64,000 nt of DNA from Paenacidovorax monticola. GTDB lineage: Bacteria; Pseudomonadota; Gammaproteobacteria; Burkholderiales; Burkholderiaceae_C. The notes under the pieces are model-generated. The model made no database searches. It was not told the DNA's origin and worked only from the letters and a program-made list of their open reading frames with translations. Where the stretch lies: assembly GCF_014489595.1 (NCBI RefSeq), contig NZ_CP060790.1, positions 2,542,001-2,606,000 on the forward strand, written 5' to 3'. Numbering within the stretch: position 1 is the stretch's first letter; each line of letters begins with the position of its first letter. Of the stretch, positions 7,085-17,700 are shown piece by piece. Made by a program: the position numbers and the translations under genes.

Positions 7085-8545
7085 TCATGCGGTTCCTCCC
7101 ACCGTGAGCCCGTCGATACGCAGCGTGGGCTGGCCCACGCCCACGGGCACGCTCTGGCCTTCCTTGCCGCAGGTACCCACGCCGCTGTCCAGGCGCATGT
7201 CGTTGCCGATCATGCTGACCTTCTTGAGCGACTCGGGGCCGCTGCCCACGATGGTGGCGCCCTTGACGGGGTAGAGGATCTTGCCGTTCTCGACCCAGTA
7301 GGCCTCGCTGGCCGAGAACACGAACTTGCCGCTCGTGATGTCCACCTGCCCGCCGCCGAAGTTGGTCGCATAGAGGCCGCGCTTCATGCTTGCCACGATT
7401 TCGGCCGGGTCCTTGTCACCGCCCAGCATGTAGGTGTTGGTCATGCGCGGCATGGGAATGTGCGCATAGCTCTCGCGGCGGCCATTGCCCGTGGGGACCA
7501 CGCCCATGAGGCGCGCATTCATCGCGTCCTGGATGTAGCCCTTGAGGATGCCGTCCTCAATGAGCACATTGCGCTGGCTGGGGCAGCCCTCGTCGTCCAC
7601 GTTGAGCGAGCCCCGGCGGTCGGCGATCGTGCCGTCGTCCAGCACCGTCACGCCCTTGGCCGCCACGCGCTGGCCGATGCGGCCGCTGAAGGCGCTGGAA
7701 CCTTTGCGGTTGAAGTCGCCTTCAAGGCCATGCCCCACGGCTTCGTGCAGCAGCACGCCGGGCCAGCCTGGGCCAAGCACCACGGTCATCTCGCCTGCGG
7801 GAGCGGGGCGCGACTCAAGGTTGACCAGGGCCGCATTGACGGCTTCGTCCACGTACTGCGCGATCTGGGCATCGTCGAAATAGGCCAGGCCGAAACGGCC
7901 GCCGCCGCCGGCGGAGCCCATTTCACGGCGCCCGCCCTGCTGCGCGATCACCGTGACCGACAGGCGCACGAGCGGACGCACATCGGCCGCGAGCGTGCCG
8001 TCGGCGCGCGCGACGAGCACCACGTCGTACTCGCTGGCCAGCCCCGCCATGACCTGCGCCACACGCGGATCCTTGGCACGGGCGCGCTGCTCCACCTTCT
8101 CCAGCAGCGCCACCTTGGCGGTGCTGTCGAGCGTGGCGATCGGGTCGATGCCGGGGTACAGCGTCCGGCTGGGCGCGACCTTGCGCGGCGCCACCTTGAC
8201 ACGCCGCTGCTGGGTGGCGGCCGAAATGGAGCGCACGGTATGGGCCGCGTCAAGCAGCGAGGCCAGGGAAATGTCGTCGGAATACGCGAACGCCGTTTTC
8301 TCGCCGCTCACGGCGCGCACGCCCACGCCCTGGTCGATGCTGAAGGAGCCAGTCTTGACGATGCCCTCCTCCAGGCTCCAGCCCTCGCTGCGCGTGTACT
8401 GGAAGTACAGATCGGCGTCATGCACCTGGTGCGCGCGGATCTCGGCCAAGGCGCGCGCCAGATGGGTTTCATCCAGGCCAAAGGGCTCCAGCAGGAGCTG
8501 CCGGGCCGTGGCCAGGCGTTCGAGGGTGGGTTCGCGGGAGATCAT
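7085..8545 (-). CDS. tldD: TldD, metalloprotease subunit
   Basis: A 486-residue protein of the TldD/PmbA (U62) family. TldD carries the zinc site HEAVGHGLEGD (about 267-277) and, with PmbA/TldE, forms a heterodimeric protease that trims modified peptides and antitoxins in the cytosol. Length matches E. coli TldD (481). The partner PmbA is not in this window. The gene returns to the GC-rich composition of the chromosome after the AT-rich island. Confidence 0.96.
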   Translation of the reverse strand: MISREPTLERLATARQLLLEPFGLDETHLARALAEIRAHQVHDADLYFQYTRSEGWSLEEGIVKTGSFSIDQGVGVRAVSGEKTAFAYSDDISLASLLDAAHTVRSISAATQQRRVKVAPRKVAPSRTLYPGIDPIATLDSTAKVALLEKVEQRARAKDPRVAQVMAGLASEYDVVLVARADGTLAADVRPLVRLSVTVIAQQGGRREMGSAGGGGRFGLAYFDDAQIAQYVDEAVNAALVNLESRPAPAGEMTVVLGPGWPGVLLHEAVGHGLEGDFNRKGSSAFSGRIGQRVAAKGVTVLDDGTIADRRGSLNVDDEGCPSQRNVLIEDGILKGYIQDAMNARLMGVVPTGNGRRESYAHIPMPRMTNTYMLGGDKDPAEIVASMKRGLYATNFGGGQVDITSGKFVFSASEAYWVENGKILYPVKGATIVGSGPESLKKVSMIGNDMRLDSGVGTCGKEGQSVPVGVGQPTLRIDGLTVGGTA

Positions 8546-8608
8546 GTCCGGATTGTAGGCACCCCGCCATGCCCCCGCGGCACGCCGGGGCGGCGTGCCG
8601 GCGGCGCT

Positions 8609-8950
8609 TCAGTTGGCCGCCGTCTGGTCGTCCAGGGCCGCATGCGGTGCATGGGCCTGCACGGACTCGATACCACCTTCCCGCGCCTTCTCGCCCGAGT
8701 ACATCTGGCTCTGCCCGATGACCTGGCCGTTGGCCGCCTTGAGCGTGAAATAGGGAGAGCCGTTCTTGGCGCAGAGGCGGCCGAAGCGCCCGCCCACGGG
8801 CGCATTCTTGCGCACCGACTCGATGCCGTTCAGGGCACTGGCCCGGGATTCGTACAACTCGCTGGTCAGCACGACCTGACCGTTAGGGGCCACCAGGTTG
8901 AAAACGAATTTGTCGTTCTGGGACTTCTTCAGCTCGAATTTCGCCGCCAT
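8609..8950 (-). CDS. YegP-like DUF1508 protein with two repeats
   Basis: A 113-residue cytosolic protein made of two copies of a roughly 48-residue DUF1508 repeat: FELKKSQNDKFVFNLVAPNG... at about 5-50 and PYFTLKAANGQVIGQS... at about 66-100. Each repeat ends in an ALNGIESVRKNAP / REGGIESVQAHAP type motif. Members are small beta-rich proteins of unknown function. It lies between tldD and rodA on the same strand. Confidence 0.88.
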   Translation of the reverse strand: MAAKFELKKSQNDKFVFNLVAPNGQVVLTSELYESRASALNGIESVRKNAPVGGRFGRLCAKNGSPYFTLKAANGQVIGQSQMYSGEKAREGGIESVQAHAPHAALDDQTAAN

Positions 8951-9017
8951 GGGAATCCTCCAGGGTGCGCCAAGACACGATTGGCCCGCCCCTTGTACTC
9001 CCAGCGCCCCAACCGCG

Positions 9018-10193
9018 TCAAAAGGTGGGTTTTGCCTCCTGGGTGGGCTGGCGCTGCGCCCTGGCCACCGACATGAGCACGCCCAGGGCCAGCCCCAGCG
9101 TGACCATGGCCGTGCCCCCGTAGCTGATGAACGGCAGGGGCACGCCCACCACGGGCAGGATGCCGCTGACCATGCCCATGTTCACGAAGGCATAGGTGAA
9201 GAAGATCATCGACACGGCGCCCGCCATGAGCCGCCCGAACAGTGTGCCCGCCCCCACGGCGATGGCCAGCCCGCGCCACACCATGAGCAGGAAGCAGACG
9301 ATGATGAACAGGTTGCCCGCCAGGCCGAACTCCTCGGAATAGGCCGCGAAGATGAAGTCCGTGGTGCGCTCGGGAATGAACTCGAGGTGGGTTTGCGTAC
9401 CCGCCATGAAGCCCTTGCCCCAAAGGCCGCCCGAGCCGATGGCGATCATGCCCTGGATGATGTGGAACCCCTTGCCCAGCGGGTCGCGCGTGGGGTCGAG
9501 CAGGGTGCAGATGCGCTGCTGCTGGTAGTCGTGCAGCACGGGCCAGCGCACGCCGTCCGCGCAGAGCTGGGGCTCGAAGCCCACGATGAGCGCGATGCCG
9601 ATGGCCCCCAGCACCACGGGCGGCAGCACCAGGCGCCAGGACAGCCCCGCGAAGAAGATCACCGACAGCCCCGCCGCCAGCACCAGCAGCGAGGTGCCCA
9701 GGTCGGGCTGCTTCATGATGAGGCCCACGGGCACCACCAGCAACCCGCCCGCCACCACGAAGTCGAGCGGGCGCAACTGCCCCTCGCGCTTCTGGAACCA
9801 CCAGGCCAGCATCAGCGGCATGGCAATCTTGAGCAGCTCCGACGGCTGAACCTGGGTGACGCCAACGCTGAGCCAGCGCGTCGCGCCTTTCTTGGTGATG
9901 CCGAACAGCGCCACCGCCACCAGCAGCGCAACACCCAGCGTGTACAGCGGCACGGCCAGCGTCATGAGCCTTTGCGGCGGCACCTGCGCCACCACGAACA
10001 GGATGGCCGCCGCGATGACCATATTGCGGCCATGGTCCACGAAACGCGTGCCGTGGTCATAGCCTGAGGAATACATGGCCAGCAGGCCGGCGCCCGCCAG
10101 CAGCAGGATCAGGAACACCAGCGGGCCATCGAACCCTCGGAACAGGGGCAGGATGCGCTGCGCTAGCGAGGGTTTGTCGAAAACGGCGGACAT
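9018..10193 (-). CDS. rodA: RodA, SEDS peptidoglycan polymerase of the elongasome
   Basis: A polytopic SEDS protein of about 391 residues (about 10 membrane segments) that polymerises glycan strands from lipid II for rod-shape growth. Family marks include MYSSGYDHG after the first helix, GITKKGATRWLSVG, a large periplasmic loop with Cys residues near the middle, FIPERTTDFIFAAYSEE and the C-terminal VPLPFISYGGTA. ATG at 10193 gives MSAVFDKPS; an ATG three codons upstream (10202) is possible. The usual partner PBP2 gene (mrdA) is not adjacent in this window. Confidence 0.95.
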   Translation of the reverse strand: MSAVFDKPSLAQRILPLFRGFDGPLVFLILLLAGAGLLAMYSSGYDHGTRFVDHGRNMVIAAAILFVVAQVPPQRLMTLAVPLYTLGVALLVAVALFGITKKGATRWLSVGVTQVQPSELLKIAMPLMLAWWFQKREGQLRPLDFVVAGGLLVVPVGLIMKQPDLGTSLLVLAAGLSVIFFAGLSWRLVLPPVVLGAIGIALIVGFEPQLCADGVRWPVLHDYQQQRICTLLDPTRDPLGKGFHIIQGMIAIGSGGLWGKGFMAGTQTHLEFIPERTTDFIFAAYSEEFGLAGNLFIIVCFLLMVWRGLAIAVGAGTLFGRLMAGAVSMIFFTYAFVNMGMVSGILPVVGVPLPFISYGGTAMVTLGLALGVLMSVARAQRQPTQEAKPTF

Positions 10194-10242
10194 AACCTGC
10201 AATTATCGGCGGCGCGGGCTTACCCCTTGGCGCACCGCCGCC

Positions 10243-12261
10243 TCACCCCGCCTGCCGGAAGGCCATCACCGCCTGGTTGCGCAGCGTACGCAGCAGGCCC
10301 AGGGCGCGGTCGTCCACCTGGATGCCGCCCGCCTGGGGGTGGTCCGCGTAGATCAGCGCGAACGGCTGGCCCTTGATCTGCAGCGGCAACAGCAGGAAGG
10401 CCGCCGCGCCGATGCCCTGGCGGTACCAGTCAGGCAGCCGCGAGCGCATGCGCGCCTCGGTGGCATCGCTGATCAGCGTGTCAGCGCCGCGCAGGCAGAC
10501 GGCCGCGAACAGGTCGCCCTGGGCCTTGAGGGAGATGCGCAGCGCCCGCACCGCGCTGTCGCTGTCCTCGCCCAGCCCAAAGCGGCCCGTGAGCATGTCG
10601 GTGCGCGCATCGCGCAGGCAGAACACCATGCGCCGCACGCCCAGCGCGCGGTACATGGTCTCCAGGATCATGCGCAGCACATCGTTGAGCTGGAAGTTCT
10701 CGACCATGGCATTGGTGATGTCCTGCACACCGGCGGCCAGCACCTGCGCCACCAGGGCCTGTGCGGCGGGGCTGTCCGGGCGCGACTCCAGCACGGCGGG
10801 CAGCGGCGCGGGGGGCGCCGCGCGCAGTTCGTGCGACGCCAGCATGTCCTCCGCGCCCGGCAAGGCCCCCTCCGGCGGGGGCGGAGGCAGGCGCAGCAGG
10901 CGGGCAGCGGCGGAATCCGGCTCCACGCGCAGATCCAGGGCCTCGGCCAGCGCCACAAGCTTCTGGCGCGCGCGCAGGGTCGAGGCACCGATGGCCTCGA
11001 CGGACATCGCCAGCGTGCGCGCGTACTGCGCGGCCAGCTGGCCCAGCCGCGTCTCGGCCAGTTCCGAGGGACTGTGCAGCAGGGTGCTGGCGGCCTCGTT
11101 GGCGGCCCGCGCCGCCCAGCGCAGCCGTTCCACGCCGCGCTCCGGCGCGCGCAGCGGGGGCGACCCCAAGGGGGTGCGCATGCAGCGCTGCAGGCTCTCG
11201 GGCAGGCTCCAGACCCGTGCCACGCCCGTGCCCAGCTCTTCCAGGCTCAGCCCCAGCACCTGGGTGGCCGCCGCCTGCTCGCCCCCCGCGAAGCGGGCGC
11301 CCTCCACCAGGGCACGGATCTGCTGCGCCTCTTCGGGGAAGTAGAACTCGCACAGCATGCGCCCCAGGTTCTGGAACATGGCGCCAATGAAGGCTTCCTC
11401 GGCCTCCTGGGCCGAGGTGCAAAGCTCGGCCGCGATGGAGCCGGCCATCATGGCGCGCAGGAACTCCTCGCGCATGCGGCCCGCATGGGCCTTGTCCTGC
11501 ATGTGGTCCAGCAGCACCAGGCTCAGCGCCATGTTGCGCACCGCGTTGAACCCGACGAGGCTCACCGCGCGCGAGACCGTGCTGATCGAGCCCCGGCTTT
11601 CACGCGCGTAGTGCACGCTGTTGACCAGCCGCAGCAGCTTGTGCGTGAGCGCCACGTCCTTGAGGATTTCGTGCGTCAGGTCGCTGACGCTGTCGCTCTC
11701 GGAATTGGCGACGCGCTGGATGCGCGCCACCGAATCGGACAGCGCGGGAAAGTCGCTCTTGTGGCGCATGCGGCGCAGCAGGAAATCCAGCGTGGCGCTG
11801 CGGGTGGTGGAGGGAACTGCGGCAGCGGCCTCCCAGGCGCGCAGCGCCTCGTGGAAATCGGCCGCCGAGGCGAATCCCCCCGAAGGGTCGAGCGCGCGTG
11901 CCAGCAGGGCACGCAAGGGCTCCTCCAGAGCATCGTCCGGCACCGTGCCCGCCGAGGCCTGTCCCGCCACCAAGGCCGCGAGCATACGCGCAGCCTCCCG
12001 TGCGTCCTGGGCCGGCGTGGCCGCCCCTGCGGAAGTCGCCCAGCCCGTCACCTCCAGCGGCCCCAGGGGCTCCGCCCCCACCCACACCTGATCGAGCGCC
12101 AGCCCCCCGTGCACCCGCCCCGTGGCGTGGCCGGCCTGCAGCGCGTCCAGCAGGCTGGAAACCAGCGCCACGGCCTCCTGCGGCGTACAGCGCCCCCGGC
12201 GCTCCAGGTATTGGGCCAGCGTGAGGCGTGGCGTCAGTGGAGGCGGGGCAAAATCGGGCAT
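10243..12261 (-). CDS. HDOD-GAF signalling protein with degenerate kinase-like N-terminus
   Basis: A 672-residue cytosolic protein. Residues about 1-135 look like a remnant of a Ser/Thr kinase C-lobe (VHGGLALDQVWV resembles the catalytic-loop region, but the Asp and Asn pattern is not kept), so probably a pseudokinase. Residues about 150-400 are an HDOD domain (LVNSVHYARE, SRAVSLVGFNAVRNMAL). Residues about 500-660 look like a GAF domain. HDOD-GAF proteins are usually output or adaptor modules in bacterial signalling. ATG at 12261 is the first start that begins just before the recognisable domain. Confidence 0.8.
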   Translation of the reverse strand: MPDFAPPPLTPRLTLAQYLERRGRCTPQEAVALVSSLLDALQAGHATGRVHGGLALDQVWVGAEPLGPLEVTGWATSAGAATPAQDAREAARMLAALVAGQASAGTVPDDALEEPLRALLARALDPSGGFASAADFHEALRAWEAAAAVPSTTRSATLDFLLRRMRHKSDFPALSDSVARIQRVANSESDSVSDLTHEILKDVALTHKLLRLVNSVHYARESRGSISTVSRAVSLVGFNAVRNMALSLVLLDHMQDKAHAGRMREEFLRAMMAGSIAAELCTSAQEAEEAFIGAMFQNLGRMLCEFYFPEEAQQIRALVEGARFAGGEQAAATQVLGLSLEELGTGVARVWSLPESLQRCMRTPLGSPPLRAPERGVERLRWAARAANEAASTLLHSPSELAETRLGQLAAQYARTLAMSVEAIGASTLRARQKLVALAEALDLRVEPDSAAARLLRLPPPPPEGALPGAEDMLASHELRAAPPAPLPAVLESRPDSPAAQALVAQVLAAGVQDITNAMVENFQLNDVLRMILETMYRALGVRRMVFCLRDARTDMLTGRFGLGEDSDSAVRALRISLKAQGDLFAAVCLRGADTLISDATEARMRSRLPDWYRQGIGAAAFLLLPLQIKGQPFALIYADHPQAGGIQVDDRALGLLRTLRNQAVMAFRQAG

Positions 12262-12375
12262 GGAAGGCAATCGGCTGTCGGGAGGCCGCACCGCGCGGCG
12301 CTCCTGCCAGCATCTTAGGGCGGCGCGAGCGGTCCCGGCCTCCTTGTTTATCCTGAATCGACGCCCCTTCCCGCC

Positions 12376-12963
12376 ATGGCAACCACCCACCTGCTCTACC
12401 TGCACGGCTTCCGCTCCTCGCCCCAGTCCACCAAGGCCCGGCTCATGGCCGCCCATGTCGCCCGCCACCACCCGGCGGTGCACTGGTGGTGCCCTCAGCT
12501 GCCGCCCTCCCCGCGCGCCGCCATGGCACTCGTGGCCGAGGGCATCGCGGCCTGGCCCCGGGAAACGATGGCCGTGGTGGGTTCTTCGCTGGGCGGCTAC
12601 TACGCCACCTGGATAGCCCGCCAGGCCGGCTGCCCCAGCGTGCTCCTGAACCCCGCGGTCGATCCCGCCCGCGACCTGGCGCGCTACATCGGCGAACAGA
12701 CGGCCTGGCACGACCCGGCCGAGCGTTTCTTCTTCCAGCCCGAGTACATCGGCGAACTGCAGGCGCTCGACCTGCGCGGCCACCCGGGCGCCGGCCCCGA
12801 ACTGGCGGTCATCGCCAAGGGGGACGAACTGCTGGACTGGCGGGAGATGGCGGCCCGCTACTCCCAGGCGCGGCAGATCCTGCTGGAGGGCGGAGACCAC
12901 GCGCTGAGCGACTTTCCCACCCATCTGCCCGCGGTGGTCGAGTTCCTGGACCTGGCCCGCTAG
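12376..12963 (+). CDS. YqiA/YcfP-like alpha/beta-hydrolase
   Basis: A 195-residue esterase-like protein beginning LLYLHGFRSSP. The nucleophile elbow GSSLGG (about 75-80), KGDELLDW (Asp, about 156-163) and GGDHALSDF (His, about 175-183) supply the catalytic triad. Family members hydrolyse acyl esters in the cytosol; the natural substrate is unknown. It is convergent with the O-antigen ligase gene: the palindrome CTAG at 12960-12963 serves as stop codon TAG on both strands. Confidence 0.88.
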   Translation: MATTHLLYLHGFRSSPQSTKARLMAAHVARHHPAVHWWCPQLPPSPRAAMALVAEGIAAWPRETMAVVGSSLGGYYATWIARQAGCPSVLLNPAVDPARDLARYIGEQTAWHDPAERFFFQPEYIGELQALDLRGHPGAGPELAVIAKGDELLDWREMAARYSQARQILLEGGDHALSDFPTHLPAVVEFLDLAR

Positions 12964-14533
12964 CGCTCGGGTGGACGGAACCGCTCGTTGCCACGCACCC
13001 ACCGCGCATAGTCGTCGGGGTAGGCGATGCGGTAGCGGCGCAGATGGAACGCCACCTCGTCGTCGCGCCCCAGCAGCGAGGCGCTCTCGATCAGCGGCTC
13101 GATCACGCGCGGCTCGGGGGAGAAATGCAGGAGCCGCTCCGCCTGGTCATGCATCTGCCGCGCATTGGCGCGCGTGACCGGGGTGGTGGTCACCCGGGCA
13201 AAGTTCACCTGGTCGGCGAACAGCCGGGTGCCTGCCACCTTGTCCAGCGTATCGTCGCGGTAGGCCGCCGCGCGCGATGCGACGGGCTGGTAGAGCTGGC
13301 CCACCCGCCAATAGTTCCACCCCGCGTAGACACCGGCGGCGAGCGCCGCGCCCCAGGCCCCGCGAGTACGGCCCGCGCTGCGCCGGACGCCCACAGCGCC
13401 CCCGGGCCACGCCGCCACAGCAGCAGCACGGCGATCAGCGCCGTCAGCTGAAACGGCCCGTACCAGAGCGGAAACTCGAGCATGCTGTGCAGGCCGATGA
13501 TCGCGAGCGCTCCCCAGGCCAGCTGGCGCACGGGGTCGGCCTCGCGCCACGGCTGCGCGCGCAGCAGCCACACCAGCACCGCGCCCGTGGCCAGCACGGC
13601 AATGGGCACGCCCAGCTCCACGGCCAGGTGCAGCGGCAGGTTGTGGGCGTTGTCGAGCAGGACGCAAAAGCGCGTGCCAGGGAACAGGGTCATGTAGTGC
13701 GCGTAGTCCAGCTCACCCCATCCCCACCCCGTCCAAGGCCTCTGCGCGATCAGGTACAGCACGCTGGACCACAGGGCCTTGCGCCCCCCGCACCCCTGGC
13801 CATCGTCCGCGAAGCGCGACAGCAGGCGGTCGGCGGGCAGCCCCGTCCATTGGGTCAGCCACTCCGGCAGCAGCCAGGCGCCTGCCGCGTAGAGGCACAG
13901 CCCTGCCACGGCCAGGCCGCCCGCCAGCCGGCCGAACGAGCCGCGCCAGAGGCACAGCAGCCCGAGCACCAGGCCCCACTGCAGCGCCCCCGTGCGCGAC
14001 GCGGTGGCGGCACTGCCCAAGGCCAGCAAGGCCAGGGCCCATGCCAGCAGCACCCCCACGAGCCCGCCAAGCCAGCGCTGGTCCCCGCCCACGCTGCCGG
14101 ACGGCTGCGCCTTCAGGGCGGCGTGCAGCCGCGACACCGTCCAGAGCAGGGCCCAGATGCCCAGGCTCAGCAGCGTGGCCTGCTGGTTGCGCTGGCGCAG
14201 ATTGCCGATCGCCTGCCCCGGGGTGGAAGGCTGGATCCAGGGCCCCCAGCCGACATCCCCCGCGAAGTACTGCACCAGCCCGATGGCCGCCGCCAGCACG
14301 GCGCCCAGCACCAGGCTCATGCTCCACCAGCCCGCCCAGGTATTCCGCCCCAGGCCCACGCCGTGCGTGGCCTGCCAGAACGCCAGGGCCGCCAGCCCCC
14401 AGGCGCAGCCCCACGAGGCGAGCAGGGGCCAGAAGTTCGAGCTGGGCGGCTGGGTGTAGCCGAAGACAAGAGGCAATGCCATCAAGGGCAGTGCCAGCAA
14501 GGCGGCTCCGGAATGCGGCTGTGGGGAAACCAT
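12960..14533 (-). CDS. Wzy/WaaL-type O-antigen ligase or protein O-oligosaccharyltransferase (frame broken)
   Basis: A polytopic protein, about 524 residues when one missing base near 13365-13385 is restored. The upstream frame holds about ten hydrophobic segments and the Wzy_C-type signature (RPWTGWGWGELDYAHY, DNAHNLPLHLAVELG). The downstream frame supplies the soluble C-terminal domain (GWNYWRVGQLYQ to NERFRPPER) typical of the PglL/Wzy_C_2 group, so an O-linked glycosyltransferase of pilin or other proteins is likely. ATG at 14533 gives MVSPQPHSG; the frame upstream is not membrane-like. The break is most simply a sequencing error. Confidence 0.8.
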
Positions 14534-14664
14534 GGGCGTGATGATGGCGGCGGCTGGAGCCTGCCCGCGGCACCGGACCGGCAACGCGCGCCGGAAGCCA
14601 CCACGGACAGGGATCTCCTGATGGCGCGAGATTGTGACAGTGCCCGCGTGGGACAATCGCCGCC

Positions 14665-16736
14665 ATGCATGCATTGTTTGAAGAAGCCGGCAAGTTCCTG
14701 GCCGGCCGCATCCTGTCCGAGGCCGAGAATTCGGCCCAAGTGGAGCTCGATTCGGGCAAGCGGGTGAAGGTCAAGGCCGCGAACCTGCTGTTGAAGTTCG
14801 ACAAGCCGGCCCCCGCCGAGCTGGTGGCCCAGGCCCAGGCCGCCGCGCAGACCATCGAGCTGGATCTGGCCTGGGAATTCGCTCCCGAGGAGGAGTTCGG
14901 CTTCGCCGACCTGGCGCGCGACTATTTCTCGGAGAACGCCACGCTGGTGCAGCAGGCGGGCGCACTGTTCCGCCTGTACGAGGCGCCGCACTACTTCCGC
15001 CGTGCGGGCAAGGGCCGCTTCAAGAAGGCTCCGGCCGAGATCCTGCAGCAGGCCCTGGCCGCCATCGAGAAGAAGAAGCTGGTCCTGCAGCAGATCGCCG
15101 ACTGGGCCGCGCAACTGGGCCAGGCACAGTGCCCGCAGCCCATCCGCGAGCAGCTCTACAAGATCCTCTTCCGGCCCGACAAGAACGCGCCCGAATACAA
15201 GGCCGTGGTCGAGGCCAGCCGCGCTACGCACAAGGCCCCGCTGGAGCTGCTGCAGCAGGCGGGCGCCATCGATTCGAGCTACCAGTTCCACTGGAAGCGC
15301 TTCCTGTTCGAGAACTTCCCCAAGGGCACGGGCTTTCCGCAGCTGCAGGCGCCCCAGCCCCCGGCCGATCTGCCGCTGGCCCCCGTGCAGGCCTACTCGA
15401 TCGACGACTCGCACACCACCGAGATCGACGACGCGCTCTCGCTGCAGGGCCTGGGCACGGGCACCGTGGTGCTGGGCATCCACATCGCCGCGCCGGGCCT
15501 GGCCATCGAGCCCGGCGGCGCGCTCGACCAGCTCGGCCGCAACCGGCTGTCCACGGTCTACATGCCGGGCTACAAGATCACCATGCTGCCCGACGAGGTG
15601 GTGCGCATCTACACGCTTGACGAAGGCCGAGCCAACCCGGCTGTGTCGCTCTACGTCACGCTCGACGAGGCCACGCTGGAGATCCGGGGCACCGAGACCC
15701 GGCTCGAACGCGTGCCTGTGGCCGTGAACCTGCGCCACGACCAGCTCGACCACATCGTGACCGAGGAGTGGCTGGCCGACCCGTCCATCCATACGGAAAA
15801 CACGCCCCAGTCCTTGCTGGATCTGCGCGGGCAGCTATCGTTCCTGCACCGCCTGGCCAAGCACCTCAAGGCCGGGCGCGAAGCGGTGCGCGGCAAGCCC
15901 GAGACCTTCAACCGCCCCGACTACACCTTCCGCCTGCAGGGCAACAACGGCGCCGAGCCCAACGGGACCGAGACCGTGACCATCGGCACGCGCAAGCGCG
16001 GCGCGCCGCTGGACCTGATCGTGGCCGAGGCCGCCATCGTGGCCAACAGCACCTGGGGCAACCTGCTGGCCGAGCATGGCGTGCCCGGCATCTACCGCAG
16101 CCAGGCCAGCCTGGCCCCCGGCGTGAAGGTGCGCATGGGCACCAAGGCGCTGCCGCATGCGGGCATCGGCGTGAAGAGCTATGCCTGGGCCACCTCGCCG
16201 CTGCGCCGCTACGTGGACCTGGTGAACCAGTGGCAGCTCATCGCCTGCGTGCGCCACGGCAAGACGGCCGCGCTGGCCGCGCCGTTCAAGCCCAAGGACG
16301 CGGACCTGTTCTCCATCATCAGCAGCTTCGACACGGCCTACAGCGCCTACAACGGCTACCAGGCCGGCATGGAGCGCTTCTGGACGCTCAAGTACCTGGA
16401 GCAGAACGCCATCACCACGCTGGAGGCCACGGTGTTCAAGGAAGGCCCTGCGGGCAGCTTCCTCGTGCGTGCCGACACCCTGCCCTGGTGCTGCCCGTAC
16501 TCGGCGCCCAGAACCTGCCACGCGGCGCGCGCGTGCGCGTCAAGCTCGGCGAGATCGACGAGATCACGCTCGACGTGAACGGCACCGTGCTCGAGCGCCT
16601 GGACGACCCTGCCGACACCAGCGACGACGGCCCCGTGCAGGATGAGGACGACGAAGAGGCCGTGGCCGGCCCGATCGCTATCGCCGTGGACGTGAACGAA
16701 GCCGAGAGCGCAAGCCCCGATAATCAGGCCTCGTGA
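14665..16736 (+). CDS. RNase II/R-family exoribonuclease (frame broken near the C-terminus)
   Basis: About 690 residues after restoring one base near 16485. The RNB catalytic domain has SIDDSHTTEIDDALSL (about 247-262, Mg-binding aspartates) and SPLRRYVDLVNQWQ (about 511-524, RNA-binding Arg). The downstream frame gives the S1-like end (GARVRVKLGEIDEITLDVNG) and an acidic tail. It degrades RNA 3' to 5' in the cytosol. The N-terminal part is shorter and different from E. coli Rnb, as is usual for the betaproteobacterial type. It is divergent from the O-antigen ligase gene and followed by a TonB-like gene and aroE. Confidence 0.9.
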
Positions 16737-16815
16737 ACATGCTCCACCACGCCCCCCATTCCATGTGGTCGCGCCCTCCCGAGAGGGCCGCCTTTCATCT
16801 TGGGGCGGCCCTGCG

Positions 16816-17692
16816 ATGAAAGCGCCCGCCTTCCTCCTTCGCTTCAGCACGCTGCAGCTGGCGCTCTTCGTGTCGGTCGCGGTGCACGCCGGCCTGCTCA
16901 CGGTGCGCTTCATCGACCCGGAGGGCTTCAACCGGGTTTTCCAGGACACGCCGCTGGAAGTGATCCTGGTCAACGCGCAGTCCAACGAGCGGCCCGAGAA
17001 GGCCCAGGCCATCGCCCAGGCCTCGCTCGCGGGTGGAGGCGAGGCCGCCAAGGGGCGCGCCACGAGCCCCTGCCCTACTCGGCCCTCACGGCGCTGGGCG
17101 ACGATTTCGAGGAAGCCCAGCGCAAGATGGACGCCATGCAGGAGCAGCAGAGCCAGCTGCTGGCCCAGTTGCGCCAGCAGATCGCCACGCTGCCCCGCCC
17201 GACCCGCGCAAGCCCAGCCAGAGCAGTGATCAGGCGGCCCAGGAAGCCAAGCGCCGCCAGCTCATCAAGCTGCTGGCCGAGATCGAGAAGCGCATCAACG
17301 AAGAGAACGCGCGCCCCAAGAAACGCTACATCAGCCCCGCCACGCGCGAGGAAGCCTACGCCATCTACTACGACGCGCTGCGCCGCAAGGTCGAGGACAA
17401 GGGCACCGAGAATTTCCCCGAGCAGGGCGGCAAGAAGCTCTACGGCGAGCTGGTCATGATCATCACCGTGAACCACGACGGCCGCGTGCTCGCCACCGAG
17501 GTGGTGCAGGGCTCGGGCAACGCCACGCTGGACCGGCGCGCCGAGGCCATCGCGCGCGCGGCGGGCCCGTTCGGGCACTTCGGCCCCGACATGCGCCGCA
17601 AGGCCGACCAGATCGCCATGGTCTCGCGCTTCAAGTTCACGCGCGAACAGACCCTGGAAGCCAGCGCCGGCACCGCCACCGTCAACAAGTAA
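16816..17692 (+). CDS. TonB-family protein (two frame breaks)
   Basis: About 292 residues after restoring one base near 17050 and one near 17200. Residues about 12-34 form a single inner-membrane anchor (LQLALFVSVAVHAGLL), followed by PLEVILVNAQS, a coiled-coil stretch (FEEAQRKMDAMQEQQSQLL) and a TonB C-terminal domain (KKLYGELVMIITVNHDGRV, FKFTREQ). Such proteins span the periplasm and usually pass proton-motive energy to outer-membrane receptors, but no ExbBD or receptor gene is adjacent, so the role may be different. It lies 79 nt after the RNase gene and 8 nt before aroE. Confidence 0.8.
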
Positions 17693-17700
17693 GCCCTCCC

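Noticed and set aside
7460..9076. Long plus-strand reading frame opposite tldD and the YegP-like gene
   Set aside because: It is antisense to well-recognised proteins, is rich in Arg, Ala, His and Gly as expected from GC-biased third positions, and has no recognisable domain.
10075..12318. Plus-strand frame of about 747 codons opposite the HDOD-GAF gene
   Set aside because: Composition is that of a shadow frame (His/Gln/Arg-rich); the minus-strand gene has clear domains.
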